Part shown: positions 41,629-54,600 of the stretch, piece by piece
Layout: the number at the start of each line of letters is the position of its first letter
How positions within the stretch are numbered: position 1 is the first letter of the stretch
Assembly: GCA_021613335.1 (NCBI GenBank)
Contig: JAJTWR010000278.1
Location: 1,009,501-1,073,500 of the forward strand
DNA: 64,000 nucleotides
DNA from: Whitmania pigra
Taxonomy: Eukaryota; Annelida; Clitellata; Hirudinida; Haemopidae
Reading direction: 5' to 3'
Position numbers and translations under genes: made by a program
The notes under the pieces: generated by a model
What the model was told of the DNA's origin: nothing
The model's database searches: none
Seen by the model: the letters and a program-made list of their open reading frames with translations, nothing else

Positions 41629-43630
41629 CTGCCAGAATTTAATAATTTATTTAAAGTTAAATTTAAGATTGCGCTAAACTCTAGAAAAAATAAAATGTAG
41701 AAATGATTTTTCAGTTTATTATTTGTGAAAAACATAGAACACTGTTTTGTCGGCAGCCAAAAAGTGTCGAAACAACAGAAAATCAATATGCATTAACGTA
41801 TGCTTGAAACGTCTTTATGTTACGACGCCATGTTCGAATATAAAAAGATTAAAGAAACAGTCTGGACAGAGCGGGAAGTTCGAGTTCGATAGGGATTGCT
41901 AAATTGACTGACTTGCGGGCTATTTCAGTCGTCACTCAGTTTCGAAGTTTTAATGTTGCCAATAAAGTTTCTGTTCAGTTTTCTAAACTTGAAATATTAT
42001 TACGAAGACCGAGCACTTTATGTGTAATAGCATGATTTCACATGTATTCACAAATATTAACCGGTTCCCCCAGTTTGAAAATGTCTGCTTTTGGTGAAAA
42101 AAGCTAAAATGACCCTATTGACTGACTATTCAGTTTTGTCTTAACACCTCCAGACATCTTAGTAACGAAAAAATAAACAGCTACTGCTTGTAATCTTGCT
42201 TGTTATGAAGAATTGGTTTTATGACATGAAAAAATTGACAAAAACCAATGATAAAATGCTACAACAATGAGGGAAATTGGTAGTGGGCGATCGAAATAAC
42301 ACATGTATGATGACAAATTTGGCCCTCTTTTGTGCTATAGTATTAGAGTTTGGCGTCAAAATAGAATCGACGTAACCGACGTGAAATGCCACCGTCAAAG
42401 TGGTAAATTGGCGGTTCCACTGCAAAATCGTCAACTGGTAAAAGGTCGAGATTAATGGGCTCCAATGTATTTCAATTATTGACAATAAAAAAAAAAGCTT
42501 TTATTTTATTGGCATAAATAACAACTCGCTAAATATTTAAAAACGATATAGGTGAACGAATTTTGCATTCTTACCGTTGCCCCAGCACAAGGATCTATAC
42601 CCTTTTGTACCATATTTGTAAGACTGCGATTTATTGATTCAAAAATGTCAAACGATTAAACAATGGTAGATGAAACTTGTCCGATCAAAATAACATGTTA
42701 TGATGACGCAAGGTCTATGTGACGTAGAGTCAACGATTGTAAGACAAAATCACAGTTGTTATGATTATTCATAACTTGAACAGTTTGGTTCAAACTTAAT
42801 AAATTCAAACGTTCACTTTGAAATAGCTGAAGAAATAAATTTACAATTCAATTTGCCGAATTATCGGTATAGTGGAGTCTTTGAAAAAAATCGAGCTAGT
42901 ATTCAAAGTTCATCGTAGCAAAACCAAAAAAAGTCCCCATTTACTTACAGAATGCTACAATCTTTTTGGAACTTTTTTGGAAAACCTGGAAGTGTGGGCA
43001 AAACGTTAGGAACAAGATCAGATATAATAGTTTTGCACACACACACATACACACGACAGTGCAGCTGTCGAAGATCAGAGTGATGGTGAGGCGTCACGAG
43101 CGAAAGTGGCACAAGAGTTTTGTGAGCGACTGTTGCAGATATTATTGTATCTAGTTGCTGTTATTTTGTTTTTGTACTGACATTGACGCATTGTGATTTG
43201 GAATCCAAATATTAGATTCTTGTTTTGTCACTTCAATTTCTTTCTGCTCGTTATGACATATCCCGGTAGTATGAAGCAAGAACTTTAAAACCGCATAATG
43301 ATTATGTTATATCTTCTCACGTAGAACGACCCTCATGACAATATACTTGAACTGATCTTTTATATCTGATAAATAGCAAACCAATGATAAGATACGCCCG
43401 AAAAGAAGGGAAAACATAAAGGAAAGATTCTATATGTTACACAGGAAAATATAAACTACCTTGTCTTTACTCTACTTTCAATATAAAATCTTACTACATT
43501 ACAACAGTTTGTTCAACAGAAAATTGTTCTAGAAAATGTCGGCAAATATTTTCGGCTTTTTATTTTAAAACAAGGCGGAAGCAAAAAATACTTTTTAAGA
43601 TACAGTTGAGTAGAACAACATTTACCCATT
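41629..43630. other. Spacer upstream of CIMAP1-like gene
   Basis: Mostly AT-rich. It should contain the promoter and first exon of the CIMAP1-like gene, but no ATG exon joins in phase with 41628. A Tigger terminus lies at 42300-42467 (separate entry) and a short CA-rich run at about 43037-43056. Nothing else recognised. Confidence 0.4.
42300..42467 (-). repeat. Tigger-like terminus, minus strand
   Basis: Reversed from 42467: CATTGGAGCCCATTAATCTC, then GCAGTGGAACCGCCAATTTA and the CGGTTACGTCGATTCT block. Same module as the Tigger ends at 13.5, 14.7 and 63.3 kb, followed by TA. No transposase nearby. Confidence 0.75.
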
Positions 43631-43639
43631 TTCTACTCT

Positions 43640-44200
43640 TGCTCTCAGTAATAGCTGATTTGGATGACTGAAAAGTTCGCTGAAAATATTAACAAGTTGT
43701 GAACCTCTCCATCTTTTCTTGAATTTAGCAGTCCCCTACCTGTGATAGCATGAGTATCTGATTTCCCATTTGGAATGACCGGTCGATACTCCAAATATGG
43801 TATTTCAAAGAGTCCTAGTCTTGATCTCCGGAAATCTCCTGAAAACGTTAGGCAGTTATGAGATACTGCCAACATATCAGAAGATGCCCAACGAAACCTC
43901 AAATCTCGCTCCTCAATTGTTGTAGATTCCCCATGAAATTGAAAACATGGGTGATCAAAGAATGCCTATGAGAATAACTTTCTTGCTCTTGATCTCCAGC
44001 CATTTCTACAAAGCGTGAGGCAGCTTCAAGATTTTCAAGGGTCAGAAAATGTATTTTAGCCATATGAATTCATCTCTTCTAACCCCAATTTGATAGGTGC
44101 CCGCAATTGGCATGCTGACCAAGATTAAAATATTCTTGAACTAGTTTATCCACATCGGGAAACCCAATATTTTCGACATTTTCGACAACAGCATAATTTA
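43640..44200 (-). other. Unassigned minus-strand open blocks
   Basis: Three overlapping open stretches with protein-like composition: about 44195-44090 (VENVENIGFPDVDKLVQEYF), about 44065-43925 (MAKIHFLTLENLEAASRF) and 43902-43645 (SHNCLTFSGDFRRSRLGLF, IPYLEYRPVIPNG). They lie in different frames, so either small introns or frameshifts separate them. I do not recognise the family. It could be a decayed gene or part of an unknown mobile element. Confidence 0.25.
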
Positions 44201-44459
44201 CTGGATAGGGTCAATGCAAGAGTCCATTATCAATATAAACGTATTTACATATGATATTACCGAACGACCAAAAAGATTTCAGTATAGGATGCTAACGTTG
44301 TTTTACGAAATTCGTGTCAGTCTGCGACTCAATTTCATCAATGACATCATCATTGAAAATATATTCACACCCCTGGTCACACACTCGATCTTCTCTTCAC
44401 GTCATCATACCACAACCTACTCTTGAACATAATCATAATGGTGTGACGTACTCCGACTA

Positions 44460-44935
44460 TCATCTCACATCATCCAATATCGCTTGCATTTTGGATTTTT
44501 GCACAGACTGACTAAGGGCTTGTGATCAGTATAAATGCTCACTGGCTTGCCATGGATGTATATATGAAAATGTTCACAAGACCAAACGACTGCGAGCGCT
44601 TCTGGTTCTGTGTCTGAGTATCGTTGTTTGACCTCAGTCAACGATTTACTGGTGTAAGCACCAACTACCAGCCCACGTGAGAGTGAAGGAAGACTTTTAC
44701 CAAATAATGTGGAAACTAAATAATATGTGGTCAGTATAAATGCTTACTGGCTTGCCATGGATGTATATATGAAAATGTTCACAAGACCAAAGCGACTGCG
44801 AGCGCTTCTGGTTCTGTGTCTGAGTATCGTTGTTTGACCTCAGTCAACGATTTACTGGCGTAAGCACCAAGTGCCAGCCCATGTGAGAGTGAAGGAAGAC
44901 TTTTACCAAATAATGTGGAAACTATTTTCTTAAGT
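44460..44935 (-). mobile_element. Gypsy RNase H fragment, tandemly doubled
   Basis: Matches the minus-strand Gypsy RNase H region at 34870-35040 (ATGAAAATGTTCACAAGACC, GAGTATCGTTGTT, GTCAACGATTTACTGG). The segment from about 44527 repeats at about 44732 with a 205-bp period, nearly identical. No usable frame. Confidence 0.85.
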
Positions 44936-44953
44936 ATAATTACTTTCACATTC

Positions 44954-45240
44954 TCACTCTATTACACATGCACATCTACCGTATACAAGAATGTTGTCAC
45001 TGATCTTTATTGCGCCAGTTAATCCACTGAGTGACAGAATGATTGCATTCTGGAAGATCTCTGCAGCACATGAAATACCGAAATTGAAACGTTTGTATCG
45101 ACGCAGACCAACATGCGTGGAGAATGTTGTACTGTAACGTGATTCATGTGCAAGTTCAAGTTTATTATATCCTTGGTTTAAATCCAATCTTGAGAAAACT
45201 GTTGCACCATTTAGATTACTGATCAGTTATACTATTACTA
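44954..45240 (-). pseudogene. Gypsy RT palm fragment
   Basis: Minus strand: FSRLDLNQGYNKLELA (motif A aspartate), then FSTHVGLRRYKRFNFGIS and an ISDNILVYG motif in place of the catalytic DD. Together with the RNase H pieces just to its left, this looks like a truncated K02A2.6-like copy. The altered DD motif and truncation make it non-functional. Confidence 0.85.
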
Positions 45241-47411
45241 CTTCATTTATAGTAGGCGTAATGTGTCTTTCCAAAACAAGTTAGCTAAACATTTTCCCCT
45301 TTCAGCTCCGAGGCCCTGACGCAACTGCAATGGGTACCCATAAATCTCATATAATTTACAAAATATCTTAAACTCACATATCGCACCTTAACAATATCTA
45401 ATCCCTTGCTTTTTAAGGTTTTGTGAAAGACAGTCAGACAACATCTCTTCTCATCTTGATATAGATCAAGTTGAGGAAATTATGTCTGGGCTCATTGACA
45501 GCTACATCATAGAAACAGGCTGAAATACCTGATAAAATGTTGACAATAAATCTCCAACAGTAACTTAACTTTATGTGAATTTACACGATTTACAACTTTT
45601 TCCAATTCCTTTTACTTTTTCTTTGTTCAAGCAGTTCGCCCAGACCTGCTTGCCAAAGGCTTCATATTGCAGCAAGTTTGCTGGTATTATTGCCATCAAT
45701 TTTTGTTTCACACGCCACTTTTGTAGTTTCAACCACCACCAACTTGTCTGGTGTGGTCTTGATCCCTCCTAACTTTTGTCAAAAAGACGCTCGAAGACCC
45801 ATCTATCATTTCTCTATCACTATCAGTATCATTACCTGACGACGGTACTTCCTTATTATCAACAATTAAAGAATTCATAAACGAAACTTTTAAATATTGA
45901 TTAGTGGTATTCAAAGTACATTCTTAGATTGAATGTCCTTTCTGGTGACATTTAAAGTAAAGCCCTAAATTACAATCATTAAGTTTACTTAATAACTTTG
46001 ATGAGTTTTGTAGGGTAAAATACAGTTTCTTCAACAAAAGGTACAGACTCGACTATAATTTTTTATTATGTGTCAGTAATTTCTATAATTTGTGACGATC
46101 CTCTAACCTGGTTATATTTAAATTAGAACTTTAACATATTTTGAGTTCGAGCTGCTTCAAGTTTCAGGTTTTGTTGTATCGAGTACGATTTGTGTTAAAA
46201 AATATTTTCAACATTTCAATATTTTCCATCATGCACAATTTTTGATGCGCTTTGCAAAATTCTAGGTCTGAATCGACCTTGCTTTCTGTTGTGAATGTAG
46301 CGAATATAATGCTTCGAGGGATGCATTCAAGGTTGTATGCTTAAAGCTATACTTTTGTTTTCACGGATTTCCATAATGAAATTAAAAATACATTTGAAGC
46401 TGTGGCATCAATTAGAATTTGTCTTTTTCTTCAGAAAGAGTTAGTTGCGTATTCTCATTTAGCAATTAGAAGGTAAACTCATTTAAAATATTTGATTATG
46501 CAGCCACGCACTTTGCTTCACTAATTATTATTTCTCATTTTATAAATTGAGAAAATGTCTAATTTAGTTTAAATTTTTCTGATTTTTAAGTTAAAAATAA
46601 AAAAAAATAAATGTGAGAATATTTAATTCTACTCTCATTCATGCACAAAGTCGTAATTCGCTGCCAGATCAATAAAGCTGTTCGTGGATAAGAATAAAAT
46701 ATGCGGTTTCAATTTTAATATTTTATATCAAGAAACAATACATCCTAATATAAGAAAAACTTTCAAATTTAACATGTAGTTTACATAAAACACCGGAAAA
46801 CTATGTTGCAAAGTAAAACTCAAAGTGCAGTTTTTGCAGTTTCTAATTGAATAAGCAGGGAAACTGAAAGGTTCATTGCGTCAAAATATAACTTCCTTAT
46901 TCAATAAAAATATATTCTGAAAATTATTCTGGTATATGCAATATTGAATCAAGATCACAATTTTATGATCAGAATTCCCATGGTGATATTTCTATATGAA
47001 GCCCAAAAGTTGAAAGGAACTATCGATTTTATCGTTTCCTGGAGCTTCTATAAATAAATCAATTACTTTCTGCTAAGAACTCTTTTTTTCCTTTATGTTT
47101 TCATCAACTACGCCAATCACAATTATCATCAAGCGGATTTGACGGTGTGAGAAAGGCGAACAATCATACCTCTCCTCACGTGTCTCTGTTAAATCTACTA
47201 TTTTTTATTGTGTACGTACCCATCAAAATGCCGCCCACTGGCACTTGCCGACCGGGCTATCCCCTTGGTAGGCCACTACTCAGAAATTGATTCGCTGATC
47301 CTGGCTCAGTTGATACTGATGACGATACTTTTCTCGATTCTCCTTGTGATGGCGTTTTCGAGCCCACTTCCCATCAAAGATGTCACGTCTTTTTGTTCGA
47401 AGCCCATATCT
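45241..47411. other. Gene-poor spacer
   Basis: About 2.2 kb of AT-rich DNA. At about 45590-45915 a minus-strand frame contains an acidic GNDTDSDREMIDGSSS segment but matches nothing I know. At about 47220-47411 a plus-strand frame reads DPGSVDTDDDTFLDSPCDGV and ends at the hAT terminus, possibly an orphan exon. No gene can be supported. Confidence 0.4.
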
Positions 47412-48472
47412 CAGGGGTTCCTAACTTGGGACCCGTGGAGTACTTTTGAAAAATCAGCATAAAAAATTTTCAAAATTATTTTTAAACTAACTTTTTAAAA
47501 AGTCTGAGAATAATATTTATATGCAAGCAACGAGTAAAGAACCTTATGATAATTTCCATTAGGAAAGTGTCAATTTTAGCAAAAAAATTTAAAAACACCC
47601 GACTAATGGAACTGCAGATTGAGGTGTTCATGTTCTCACAAGAAAAACAAGAGTGACCTTGAAAGTATATTTTGTCTGCCAAAATTCAGCCTATCACTGG
47701 CATATCTGGCTGACATTTTCACCCACTAAGATTCAGGGTCCTAACATGACTATTATTGATGCTGGTGAGAAAGCAGGCTCATTTCTAGAGATTCTGTGGC
47801 TCGGAAGAATGGAAAATAACGAATGGAATTTTGCCAATTTTCCAAGATTAGAAGTCTCTGCAACCCAGTCTGGATGCAGCTGGCACCATACGAGCTTCTC
47901 TTAAAGGCGACATTTTGGTTCACCTAGGTACTCTGATGCCATCATTTCATGACTACTTTATTACGAAAGAGTTGCAGCTCCAATTGTTTGCCAATTTGGA
48001 AAGTGTGGATGATCAGGACTTGGCCAAAGATGATCTCATTGATTTGAGGTACAAAGAGTTGCTAAAGAGGGATTCACACAGGTCAAGAGTTTGGCTGACT
48101 TTGGTGCTTTTGATGATACCATACCCAGTTCTAGCCATGACATTCATCATTCCTTTTGTGACAACCTACCTTTCTGAAGCTTGGTTTTCAACCCTGCTGA
48201 CAAACAAACCAAAATCGCAAAACAAACTTGACGCAAAAGATGACATTAGAGTGGCCCTGTCAAAATCAAAGCCCAGATTCCATGTACTTGTGTACAAGAA
48301 GCAGGAATAATCTTCCCATTAAAAATTTTCTTTCAAAATACATCGTATGGTTCTTTTTTGACAGTAAATTATTGTTTATTATTTTTTATTTTTAAATTTT
48401 GATAGGGGGGGGGCCGTGGACCATATTTTGTCCTCTAAGGGAGCCATGGGCACAAAATGTTGGGAACCCATG
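47412..48472 (+). mobile_element. ZBED5-type hAT element
   Basis: The left terminus CAGGGGTTCCTAACTTGG at 47412 and the reversed right terminus CATGGGTTCCCAAC at 48472 match over most of the first 14 bases. The flanks CCATATCT and CCTTATAC agree at only five of eight positions, so the target duplication is uncertain. Carries a C-terminal transposase remnant. A run of nine G lies near its right end (48405-48413). Confidence 0.7.
47600..48310 (+). pseudogene. ZBED5/SCAND3-like hAT transposase end
   Basis: Two frames. The first (about 47690-47865) gives LQGPNMTIIDAGEK-type sequence and NFANFPRLE. The second (47915-48310) gives the C-terminal dimerisation part: PFVTTYLSEAWFSTLL, then KSQNKLDAKDDIRVAL and KPRFHVLV, close to the family's CESGFS...RNRL...LRCALS...KPRF pattern. 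The usual cysteine-glutamate pair before the phenylalanine is SEAWF here. N-terminal parts missing. Confidence 0.85.
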
Positions 48473-48641
48473 CCTTATACGATTATAGTATGCATGTTAC
48501 GTAATATCGAACATAACGTGTAATGAGTTATTTTAGATTTTGAAACGTTTTGCCTTTCGATATAAGATTAACAATCTCTTTCGCGTTTGAATGAACTATG
48601 AAATATGATATTTAATAACAATATTATTTCTCTCTCTATGA

Positions 48642-51600
48642 TTGAATCAAGAAATAAAGTTAATTAAAGCTTTTTTTATACGTTTTAACACAATTTTATA
48701 TGCAGGTGCTTTGATTTTTGTATTTGATACTCTCATTAGTTGCTCGACAGAGAAAACTGATTCAAAGGAAATTCAACATCGTTTAATTGACTTTCCAGCT
48801 AACAAAGACTCTACAATTTTTCACAATTTAAAACATTCTAATCTAAAAAAACCAGCATCAATAGCAGAAAATTATTGGAACAATAATCCAAACTTTTTTC
48901 GCCATGAAAAAACAGAAATTCTGAAACATGGAAATGCAAGTGAAAACAAATTTAGTAACCGTACCGAATGCTTAGTATCTCAATATCACAGAGGATGTTC
49001 GTGTTCGAAATTTCACAACAATTTTAGCATCAATTGCTCGAACGCAGGATTGCACAGTGTACCAAAAAAGTGGACAGAAATTGGTGACTTTATAACAACA
49101 CTTAACCTAGAAAGAAATCATATAAAAGAAGTGAGCGATTGTTACTGTTACATAATATATTGTGTTACAATATAATACAAATATTTTCTTAAAGAGCTTG
49201 CATGAAATGCCATCCAAAGACTAGATTTTAATTTTGTATTACTTGCAAAGTTTGTTTTGGTCCAAACTTCCTTTTTCTGAAATTTATCTGAATTTATTTT
49301 CTTTACTTTCATCCTTATCAAGCCACACATATGATAATGAATTATTGTTGTATATATTTGACGCTGTATTCATAAGAAAAAGTTGTGTTGCGGTTCTATT
49401 AAACTAATTAAATTCTGTTACATACAACTAGCAATTGAACATCGTAATGTAAAGCATGGGCATGTAAATTTTTCTAAATTGATGTTTTTAAGCCAGAAAT
49501 GAATTGAAAGATTAATAAAATATATTTAAACTGTAGTGTGAGAATTTGAGCATAACAGACCTGAATAATGTAAAGATTTACATAATCTAGAAAATTAAAC
49601 ATCAAAATAGTTTTGGTAGTAATTAAATTAAACTGTTATGGTTAACAGTTTTACAATCCTTCTAAATTTTTTTTCGTTATGGGCAAAATAGCGCTATCAT
49701 ATTTTCAAGCCTAAATTTTTTAGCAACAATTAATGTTATGTGAGTTACGCTTATTTAATATACCCGAGTCATTAGCACTTAAATTAGTGTAGAATATGGT
49801 GCAACCTGACGGTAGCACAAGACACAGAGGCGAAGCTAGGGGAGCAGAGGCCTCTTGGGCCATTTTCCACAAATTGGTACGTTTTCAAGATTAGCAGCAC
49901 AATTGAATTACCAATTAAACGTTTATTATAAAATTTGTTTATTTGTCTGTAGGAAACAAAGAAAAGAAATATAAACTATTGAAGCTGTTGGCTAATACGA
50001 TATATTATTGGAACAAACGGTCATATCAAAATTGATTAATGAAATCAAAGCGGCTAATTACACGTAATAGGAAGTAGAATATTTAATGAAATTAAACAAA
50101 TTGAGTATAAAGTCAGATGGAATTAAAATGTGATATTATTATTTTGATTGTAAGCCACATGGAAAAGAAAGATTGAAACCAGGAATAAAATGACTCGTTG
50201 TAATTAATTTAGGCGTTGTACTGTTATGACTTATACTTATTACTACAAGTAAAAAATTGTTTTTAGCCACGAATAAGCATGGATAATCATAAAGAACTTA
50301 GTTAAAATTATTTTTGTAGTTTGACACTGAGAACTTCGAATTTTTAATTTATTTTTAAAATAATTTCATCATGATGACGGTGATGACGATGACGATGATG
50401 ATAATGATAAGTTATTTATTTATTTGATTATAGTCCGTTGCATAACAGGGATGAATGGGACTCCCACATACGAGGTGGTAGGGTTGGTTTTTTACTAACG
50501 TTCAATTTCATAACTAGATGATTATGACGGAAACATATACAATTGTTAGCAAGATGCTTTTTATAGTGCAAGCATTTTATGGCTATTTTTTAAAAGATTT
50601 TTTTTATTTAATCATCATGTTCAAATTCAATAAAAAACATTGATGCAAAAATGATGAATTATGCGAAGTGTCTAAGTGGTTATTACACAGATCCAGGTCT
50701 TCTTAACCACTATAAATAATTGTTACATTAAAGTTGATTTTCAAGAGACAATGCCACGCGAAAAATTCTCAAGTTGCGTTTTTTTCAACACAACAAAAAA
50801 AACTGGATAGACACAGCATGAAGTTCTGGTTTCAGAAATGTTCTCAAACGAGACATGGCGGATTCTTTTCAAAGAGCTCGCATCAATTTCCTACTTTGGA
50901 ATGCAGATTGCTCACGCTTAAATAATTTGTCAGACAAAAGTGAAGTAGCGGTAACGAACTCGTTAACAATTTTGAGATCAATTCTTGGTGTATATGATGA
51001 AGTTTAGCAGTTACCATGCTGTGGCACTGCTTCACTGGAAGATATAGAATTGTTGAGGTTCACAACAGTACATCTAAATAGAACAGCTATAACATGAAAT
51101 TTCATGAGATTCCAAAGTTAAAGTCTCCCTTTCAAGAACTTTGAATGGATTATTAATCTGAGCATAAAATGTAGCTCAAGTACTTTTTTTATTTAGAAAC
51201 TTTCTCTGATTTTAACAACACAGAAAATATGAATTTTATGATCATTGAAAATATGGACATACACTTAGAACATTAATGAATACATGGGACTAAAAAATAG
51301 CACGTAGCTAAAATAAATGTTTCGTTCCATATATAATGATTTTCGAAAAGAAAGATTTTCGCACTTATTTATTATTAACATTGACACTATCGACATAATT
51401 GAGCGTCATTATTCAACTTCACTATCCAAAGCACCAATTATTATTTTTTTCTTTTAGATTTAAGATAAAATGCATTGTTTTCTAACGCTTACAAGGATTG
51501 ATTGCTGTGACCCCAATATCTTCTTTATGTTGGATAATGTCGCGATTTTGGAAATAAAAGATCTAATACTTTTTTTTTTCAATTACTGAATATTGTAAAC

Positions 51601-54600
51601 AATTATCATATTAGATTAACGAAGGTGATTTTTATGGCGTGAAGATAAGACGTCTGCTTTTGGCAAATAATTCCTTGGCAGATCTAAAGTTGTTAGCATT
51701 CTGGGGTTTAACAACGAGTCTCGAAACACTGGATCTGAGCTACAACAAATTAAGGAAAGTTAAAATATTCTTCAACGTTTAGCAAGTTTAATCAAATTTA
51801 AAGTGGTTTTTAGTGCATTGTTATGTGCAAGTGTTGCCCGATTTTAAAATTCGCTAGAATTACAATATAAATGACTTAAATAAAAATCATTTGTTATAAT
51901 AAAACATTCCATTAATGTCTTTGTGTCTCTTTAACAAATTGTACAGGCTAGTTCCATCAGAATCTGCCAAATTGTTAATTAATCTAAAAACACTGGTCTT
52001 AACTGGCAACGAAATTGAACATCTTGGAGCACATGATATTGGGTTTCAAATGAGAAAATTAACACAAAATATAAATTTCTTTAAATTCACTTTGTTTTGA
52101 CAGATTCTGGAAAAAACTAGAAGTGTTAACTCTAGATAACAATCCAATACTATCAATTCATTCAAGTTGCATTGCTGGAACAAAAACATTGACCTTCTTA
52201 AGCCTTGACAATCTAAAGTTAGCAAACAAAATCTACGACATTTCAAGAATGGAGACTAATTACATTAAAGGTTACTTTAAGTTATCTATATTATATGTCT
52301 TTAAAGTAATATGGATATTTAAATGTGTTCGTATGTCGTAATTGGGCTCCTAGAATAAGATGACTTTTTTTAGGCTGGTGTGATAGCAGTATAAAAGGGA
52401 CCATTTACAAACTGCGAAGATGTGATTGTAAAGATATTAAAATATTAACTTGGAGATTAAATGCCTAAAAAATTCATAACTTAGCCATCTTACTGATGTG
52501 TAAATGTAATTCGATTCTATGTAGATCTTTTAAAATGTCTCTTTTAATGTTCATTTGTCTATGGTTGGCCCATGTGACCTTATTAAATTCACCACAGGAT
52601 TAAGTAAGCTCCTAATGTCAACATACTTGGCACACAAAGCCATAAAGTAATGAATACTACAGTGGAAGAATATTGGTTGTGAAATGTTTTGTTCTGATTT
52701 ACTTGTTTTTAAACAATCAATGTTTTTTTCCTCCATCAATCACAATCACAGTTAATTAATTCAGTCTAGTCAGCAAATGTTTTTGTATCAATTCATTGAA
52801 TATCTTCTTTTTTATAGAACTGGCACAATACACATACATTTCCGTAATTATTTATATATATAACAAAACCTCCAGCCGGGTGGAAGGCATGTAGTTTTTA
52901 GACCCTCAATCTAATCGATCAACTCGAACCCCGTAACACGCTGCCACTACTAACGCAAAGTTTTTTACCCAAAACAAGGAATTGGAATGAAATTTACACA
53001 ATAAATATCTTAAATCTTATAAAACAAATCATCCTATTAATATCAAATCTAGGATGTTATAATGGTAATAAAGTCATTAATTATTTTTATTTATGTACAT
53101 AGGTTTATCTTTTGCTCGAAACGGCATTAGTTTTCTCCCTTCTCGATGGACAAAAAACTTCACCTCTCTAACTTTATTAAATTTGGGACATAATCACATC
53201 ACAGATTTAAATCAAGAAGACTCCTTTTATGGTGTCCATCATTCCTTGAAAAACCTTGATTTACATCATAATAAATTAAACAAAGTATGTATAACTTTAC
53301 GTACTAAAGAAGTAATCATATTTTGTTTAAAATTCTTCTTTTTCACTCCAAGATTCCTATTTTGACACTGAGAAAACTGATGAACTTGAACATGCTCGAT
53401 TTAAGCGGTAATAAAATTAGTAGAGTGAAGAAGAGATCATTCAACGAATCGAAGAACCTTCATTTTCTTGATCTTAGTCACAATAGAATTAGCAAGTATA
53501 ACTTTCTTAACAATTTAAGTAACTATTTTCTAACTCGTCGAAAGAATAGCCTGACACGGATGTTGAACGCGTGTGCCTTTATCGCGATTAAACTTTTAAG
53601 TTAAAATTTATGCTAATATTAATAAATTGTAATTATATAATAAAATGATATAAATAAATTGATATTTAAATACAGTGGAACCTACTTATTTCGACCTGAG
53701 TTTAAATGTTATTTATTACTCCGTCTTGGTGCTCCAACAGGGATCCTCAGAGGATTCCAGTGTTCCACCGTATTCAAACATTTGAGTACCCTTACGTTTA
53801 TAAGAGGGCAACATATCTGGTGATCGTTGGTTTTGTTAAGACGGTCACTGCTGCCTGGACTGGAGCGATTGCGAAAGCTTTCAAGAAAGAAATACGATTT
53901 TTTCGGGACTAGACCGCGGTCGACCCATTTCTATCGACAACACCAATGGTTTGGCCCCGTCATTCATACCGACGGTTTTCCCCGATTTCTTGTAGTACCC
54001 TCTTAAGACTTCAATCTGGCTCTCCACGTGCCAGATCCAGAATGAAGCCTCTGAAGCGGCCTCAGACATCCTGGTCATAGCCTTTGTTCTCCCGACTGGA
54101 CAATCCAATCTTGGTGAGGAAAGCTAAAGTCGTCTTGCCGAACAGGCCTCTTGCGCCAATCTCGATGGGGAAGACGTCTCTATGGTGTTATCTCGCTTCT
54201 AGGTCCATCGTTAGATCTGCACACTTATCTGTTTTGAGCGCATTGCTGTATTACAATATACCAGAGTTATGGCGTCAGTCGACGCCAAAACGAGCACCAG
54301 ATCTCTACCTGGGGGTAGCGCCTTATCCCTTTTAAGACGGCTGCGAAGGTCCAGTCGCTTGCCTCTGCAGGAATATCTAACGTGGAGGTTTGACATTTTT
54401 TTGCAAAGCCCTCGCGTAAGAAGTAAATCTTTTGCTGATTTGCGATCATATGCAAGTTGGCCTTGTAGTCTGCTTCGTTTGCGGTTTCATATACTTCTCG
54501 CAAGACATGGTTATGTCACCATATATAACGACCAATGTCATGGAATGTGCTGAGCACGTAATGCAGTGTCTCGGTACCTTCGCAGAGCCTGGGACCATTT

